Part shown: one piece after another, positions 27,168 through 31,582 of the stretch
Position numbering within the stretch: position 1 is the stretch's first letter
Layout of the letters: every line of letters begins with the position of its first letter
Assembly: GCA_900618425.1 (NCBI GenBank)
Contig: UZAN01042677.1
Location: 14,929-46,510 of the forward strand
Length of the DNA: 31,582 nt
Reading direction: 5' to 3'
Source: Echinostoma caproni
Taxonomy: Eukaryota; Platyhelminthes; Trematoda; Plagiorchiida; Echinostomatidae
Program-made: the position numbers and the translations under genes
The notes under the pieces: model-generated
Database searches by the model: none
What the model was told of the DNA's origin: nothing
The model's input: only the letters and a program-made list of their open reading frames with translations

Positions 27168-27275
27168 ACCGAGACTGTCTGATCACCGGTTCGTCATGTT
27201 TGGGATGCTTTTGTTGTCACCTGCTGGGCATAGTCGAAGTTCATTGGGCATTCTAAAGACTCGCGTCGGTGGACA
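27168..27275 (+). repeat. Dispersed repeat, copy related to 25258-25390
   Basis: See shared blocks TTCGTCATGTTTGGGATGC and GGGCATTCTAAAGACTCG. Confidence 0.55.
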
Positions 27276-28850
27276 AGGTACGAGCTCTGGCTCGAGTTAA
27301 CCCGGCACGCATCGCGTTCCTTGTTCCGACCGGTCAATGGATAAACCCGATCGATCGTGTGATGATCGAACCCGCACAGGGAGATAGATTATAAATCTTT
27401 TGCTGCGTAAGCGTTGGTAGGGAATCACCACAGGACAATCAAATATGAAGCGATGCACTTTCCGTGAATTTCGGAATGTAAAATGTTTAACGACAATGAC
27501 ATTATGTCAATACTTGAATGGTCCTTAGATACAGGCATTTTATTTTATAAGCGGATTCAACAAAAGGATATCGCAATAAAAGTCAAAGAATGCTCACAGT
27601 CTAACGGTATCATATTCAAACATTGGACTTGTCTGCATTACGGACCCCAATATCCGCTGTTACAGGCTAACGAATACGCAAAACTGACTTCTTTATGTTT
27701 CTCATCATTTTCTTTGGTAATATTCACATGTGTCACCCTATTTACATAAACGATTATTGCAATTTATAACCATTGCTGCCTTGATAAACGTATGAATTTG
27801 TTGTGTCCCAGGTTAAGTAGATAGATAAGAACGCAGTAAATAAAGCAATACGTTTATTGTAGACGGCACACACTGTAGCCGGTTCCCAGTCCGGTGAGCA
27901 AGCAGGAACGGGAAACACGTAGGAAAATAGCAAGGNCGTCACACACCATTCGTATTTGTCTTACGAACTGATAACCTCTGCATTATTAAAGTTATATGTG
28001 AAGACAAAAGGAACGTGCATGCAAGACCCATATTGCTTTAGCTGTCAGGCACTTGATCAGGTTTTCTTTTCCCCCCTCTTCAAATGCCACGAACGCCTTC
28101 ACCAATCGATAAACATTCTTCACGATCCATTGCATTTTGATTGTAAGCCAAACGCATTCACTTTGATGAGATTTTCCACCCTTCGTCATTTTCGGTTCGA
28201 TGTGTTTTTCTGGACTATTCTTCAGTATTTGATTCCAGTCATCGATCAAAGCTGTTACAGAAAATGAAATGGTTTGAATGTCTCAAGTAATTAAAGCAAT
28301 GAAGCGATCGTATATTATATACTATTTCTTTTGCTAACTACTGTTCATCCGTATGACAGTGACTACCCTACGAAGCACATTAGCAGTCCTGCTTGTCAGA
28401 CACAAGAATTGGTTCGACCAGAAAGGTATCGGATCTCAGCTAGACCGATGAGTGGATCCGTTTGATCTCCAGTATCCTTCGGACTAGCGTGTACGAACTA
28501 CGAAAGAATCCCATGCTGCAACCAGGACAAACACACACGTATTGAATGACAAATTTAAATTTACTGTTTGTGAGCAGGATAGGGGTTGGAAAAGAAAATC
28601 GAAGAACATAAACTGATGAGTCGGGTGTCTGCAATGTGCTATCATGCATGCAGTTCTGAGGTCCAATAGAGACTATTTTTTGGAAATAATTATCTCCATA
28701 GAATGAGTCTGAACACAAATAATAATAGAAGGATCAGTATGTAAGCGATCCCGATAAGTTGAACGTGATAATGCCGAGGTTGAGTGAGTATGAATGCATT
28801 CGACATTTATGGTTTGTTATGTCATGTGATCTTTATGAATTCTGGATTTA
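27276..28850. other. No recognised gene; N at 27936
   Basis: Short frames of 60-103 codons on both strands lack motifs or splice context. Nothing supported. Confidence 0.45.
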
Positions 28851-28854
28851 TAAC

Positions 28855-28932
28855 CACTTTTGACTTTACCGATCGATCGAACGTCGATGGATCAATGGAA
28901 AATAAATTTTCGCATTAGTGAAACGATAGAAG
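28855..28932 (+). repeat. 75-bp repeat, copy 1
   Basis: TTTACCGATCGATCGAACGTCGATGG and onward to AGTGAAACGATAGAAG matches 29620-29694 with about 15 changes. Internally self-complementary (GATCGATC, ATCGAT-like). Confidence 0.6.
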
Positions 28933-29619
28933 CCTCACGTTACCGACGATCACCTCATCAGCACTAATCTTCGTAAGTGAACTCCTACTCACAAGTAGTA
29001 TATTGGTATGCCCACTACATACGCATAAAAATACACATTTTATAATAAAAAGCCGTATAGTGAATCAAAAATGTTCTAACATGGATAAAATTGTGAAATG
29101 TTTTTAATAAGTATCAGTGTCATGAGTGAACGTTTGTATAGAAAACTCAAACCACATTCTATATTGCACTTCACTCAAATGTTGGTATATGACGTCACTA
29201 AAAACATAACCTTTTTCCAGGGGCGTTCAACACAACTCCAAATTGACCGAAACCCATGTGCACATATCCCATTAAACACAAGGGACGCTATGCAATCCAC
29301 TGATCCGTGTAAACTGTTGTTCTAGGCTGTACCCATCGTTGAATTTTGGTAGCAGCAACTCGGTTCACCTGTCTTCCTTTTTCTGAAGACATCCTCTCTT
29401 CAAGTTGCGGTTGTACATGCGAAACGTCCACACGGTAAGTGGTATCAAGATCACAAATTAAAACAAAAGAAGAAAAAATACACTTTTTTAAATTAATTAA
29501 AAGTAATCAAATTTTATCCGAAGATTTTTGGAAACATAGTACCATCAATTAAAAGTGGCCGCTTTTAACATGAACTAAGAATAGTGAGACCAGAAGGTGC
29601 GGTAAGGTGTGCCACCACT

Positions 29620-29694
29620 TTGAATTTTATCGATTGATTGAACGTTGATGAATCGATAAAAAAACAAACTTCCGCAGCAGTGAAACGATTGAAT
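29620..29694 (+). repeat. 75-bp repeat, copy 2
   Basis: TTTTATCGATTGATTGAACGTTGATG and onward to CAGTGAAACGATTGAA; direct copy of 28855-28932. Confidence 0.6.
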
Positions 29695-30304
29695 ATTTTT
29701 GTAGTTGTATGTGAAAGTAATCGTGCATATCTCGGCTTTCTTTTGTGTGACCTAAAACAAGTGATTTATTTCTACAAGTATAATGTTTAATCCAGATTTC
29801 ACAACGAAATCGATCCACAAGTGGATAGTGTGGTTATGGAGTCTGCGAGTAGCTAGCTTTTTATTAACTTCTTCATGGAGAAACTCGAAAACACTCGACT
29901 ACAATCGTCTATCGAAGACCGAAACATGAAGTAAGTTCAACTCTGCCCATCAGAACAATACGGTTACTTTATAAAGGGAAAATATAAACAAATAACCGTT
30001 CATGGATGTCTGTGTCACTCGTCGATTTAGAAAGGCATGCACAAGGTAACTTGGAATGACTATTGTATTCATTTCAGAAGCTTTATACCGTTTAAAGAAA
30101 TAAAAGATTTTGTTTCGTCAGCTAGTGGATAGGGTAAGGAAGAACTGCAATGCGAACACAATAGAAAAAGAGTTCCGGCTCATGAGATGAACTTTTGAGA
30201 CTAACAGTTATCCGGAACAAGTAGCCAACAAAATAATTCATTACAAGAATACCGGACTCGAGACCTGCTCCCTCGCACTGATGGTGCGACACGTTACAAT
30301 TTCT

Positions 30305-30690
30305 GGACAACTGTGATGAGTCATGCTTCGCAGATGACATCAACACATTGCCTACACGTTAGGGGAGTCTAGACAACAAGCTATAGGCCGATTGTGCCGA
30401 CCAATTAGAAGCCGTGCGGCTCAAACAGAAGCTGTACGACTCCAAAAATACGAGCACGCGATTGGTAGATGCCTGAATAACCAATAAACTTCTTTGTTAC
30501 ATGTTATTTAACCCCTTTGATTTCTTCCAATAAACGACCTATTAGTCGTTGAGTTCCTTGAGTCTCGATTACGTGGGATACCGTCATGCAAATGACAGTC
30601 TGGTTCAGTGTTTCCGTGGCATCCGTGATCTTCAATATGTGATTTTTATTCCGTGACCTGTGCGTACTTCAACCATTACAAACTGTAAAC
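30305..30690 (+). mobile_element. Direct repeat with short conserved frame, copy 2
   Basis: Ends RPIRSRAAQTEAVRLQKYEH, then AIGRCLNNQ and TAA overlapping AATAAA, in the same register as copy 1 (25722-26110). Upstream the frame is broken by a stop and shifts. Confidence 0.7.
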
Positions 30691-31040
30691 CCCACACAGG
30701 AGTTTTGTTTTCGATTATGGGTACGGCAAATTTTTATTCCGAGGAAGTCAAACAATGATGCTAATCGTTTTGAGTTCATCGTTCTTTGCACAAATCAATA
30801 CTCTTTATATCACATGTCAAATAATGTCGATTCCAGTTTTTTTCCCTCCCTCAAAAAGCCGTGTGGCTACAGGACTGGGTTGGTCCAGCTCCCAAACTCA
30901 CAGTAAATAGAGAAACGGATAAAGCAAGTGGACAATTTTTGTTATTTGGCAGCTATAGCTCTCCAAATGAACGCATCACGGATGAATAATCGACTCGCAT
31001 ACAGAAGGCTGGATTGAAATTTGCCAACTTGAGACATCTG

Positions 31041-31060
31041 TCAAGTCAAGTCAAGTCAAG
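31041..31060 (-). repeat. 3'-terminal CTTGA repeats of CR1-like LINE
   Basis: Four TCAAG units on plus, marking the 3' end of the element that reads leftward from 31582. Confidence 0.8.
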
Positions 31061-31216
31061 GAATGGCTTTAGACACCTCGAGAGCTGGATATTCAGCAAC
31101 CACATAGACACAGTGTGTCAACAAAAAGCAAAAAAAGACAATATAAGACGGTAATTAAAGGACGTGAAAAAGGATAGCAACATCAGAAACCAATGGCATA
31201 CTCGGGTGTTCATGAT

Positions 31217-31582
31217 TTAATTTAGCGTTTGGTGCAGATTTCCTGCAACGAGTTCATGATTTGTTAGAAATCTGGCGAGGTAAGGGACAAGAGATCGCCT
31301 GTAGGCTTCAGTGCTTGTCTTTATAAGTTTGTGAGTGGAACGGGTGGATGAATGAGAAAGGCACTGACTAAGGGCGGTATAAACAGGATGGGAAATATCA
31401 GATAAAATCTTGTTGGAGAAGGTTTTACAGGACTTGAGGTGATGGGTCACCATATACTGTGCCAGATTTTCCCGTTGTATGAGACTACAAACTGCCAGAA
31501 ATTTGAGGGATCGGGAAATGAGTTTGAGGTCCTTGTTAAAATGACCAGGGAAGATAACAGCGGAGCCATAATGCCAGTGGGA
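31217..31582 (-). CDS. CR1-like LINE ORF2 C-terminal end (cut by window edge)
   Basis: 121 open codons on the minus strand running to the window edge, stop at 31217-31219. Reads GHFNKDLKLISRSLKFLAVC, HHLKSCKTFSNKI and RSLVPYLARFLTNHE, the C-terminal region after the RT of flatworm CR1-clade elements. A 3' UTR of about 150 nt leads to CTTGA repeats at 31041-31060. No disruption within the visible part. Confidence 0.8.
   Translation of the reverse strand, partial: SHWHYGSAVIFPGHFNKDLKLISRSLKFLAVCSLIQRENLAQYMVTHHLKSCKTFSNKILSDISHPVYTALSQCLSHSSTRSTHKLIKTSTEAYRRSLVPYLARFLTNHELVAGNLHQTLN

Noticed and set aside
22491..31582. Search for the MPP7-like start exon on the minus strand
   Set aside because: No frame resembling the N-terminal L27 with a suitable donor phase was found, so no start is called.

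Overview
The window is intron-rich, repeat-laden animal DNA, most likely from a parasitic flatworm (digenean trematode). Three things point there. First, a spliced MAGUK gene has four tiny introns (45-50 nt) at its 5' end and introns of up to about 3 kb further 3'. Second, Penelope-like, CR1-like and RTE-like retroelement relics occur together. Third, tRNA-headed SINEs carry schistosome-type hammerhead ribozymes. I cannot name the species. There are no operons, CRISPR arrays or intact tRNA genes.

The main gene lies on the minus strand (22490 down to 3694). I could join 16 exons with GT-AG introns and fully consistent phases into a 632-residue C-terminal product: paired L27 region, PDZ, SH3 and guanylate-kinase-like (GK) domains. 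This is the MPP3/MPP7 (p55) type of membrane-associated guanylate kinase, an epithelial polarity and junction scaffold. The start codon and first exon(s) were not found and may lie outside the window. Three features are unusual: an almost absent SH3-GK 'HOOK' linker, a GK domain with a canonical P-loop but a rewritten GMP-binding segment, and a Ser/Pro-rich insertion in the GK lid.

Convergent with it on the plus strand is the last coding exon (3003-3237) of a beta-1,4-galactosyltransferase-like gene. Its other exons are not visible upstream. The two genes end tail to tail, about 450 nt apart.

Introns and the right-hand 9 kb are full of repeats: SINEs with hammerheads (4031-4540, 9112-9262, 18508-18634), a Penelope-like RT/GIY-YIG relic (5904-6474), RTE-like relics (14972-15340, 19164-19295), an inverted pair of a 0.8 kb repeat (9928-10735 and 17285-18062), a 133-bp-arm foldback (19885-20375), CR1-like LINE 3' ends (23070-23850, 31041-31582), a direct repeat pair with a conserved short reading frame (25722-26110, 30305-30690), and several microsatellites. 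Isolated N bases, some beside homopolymers or short duplications, mark uncertain assembly.
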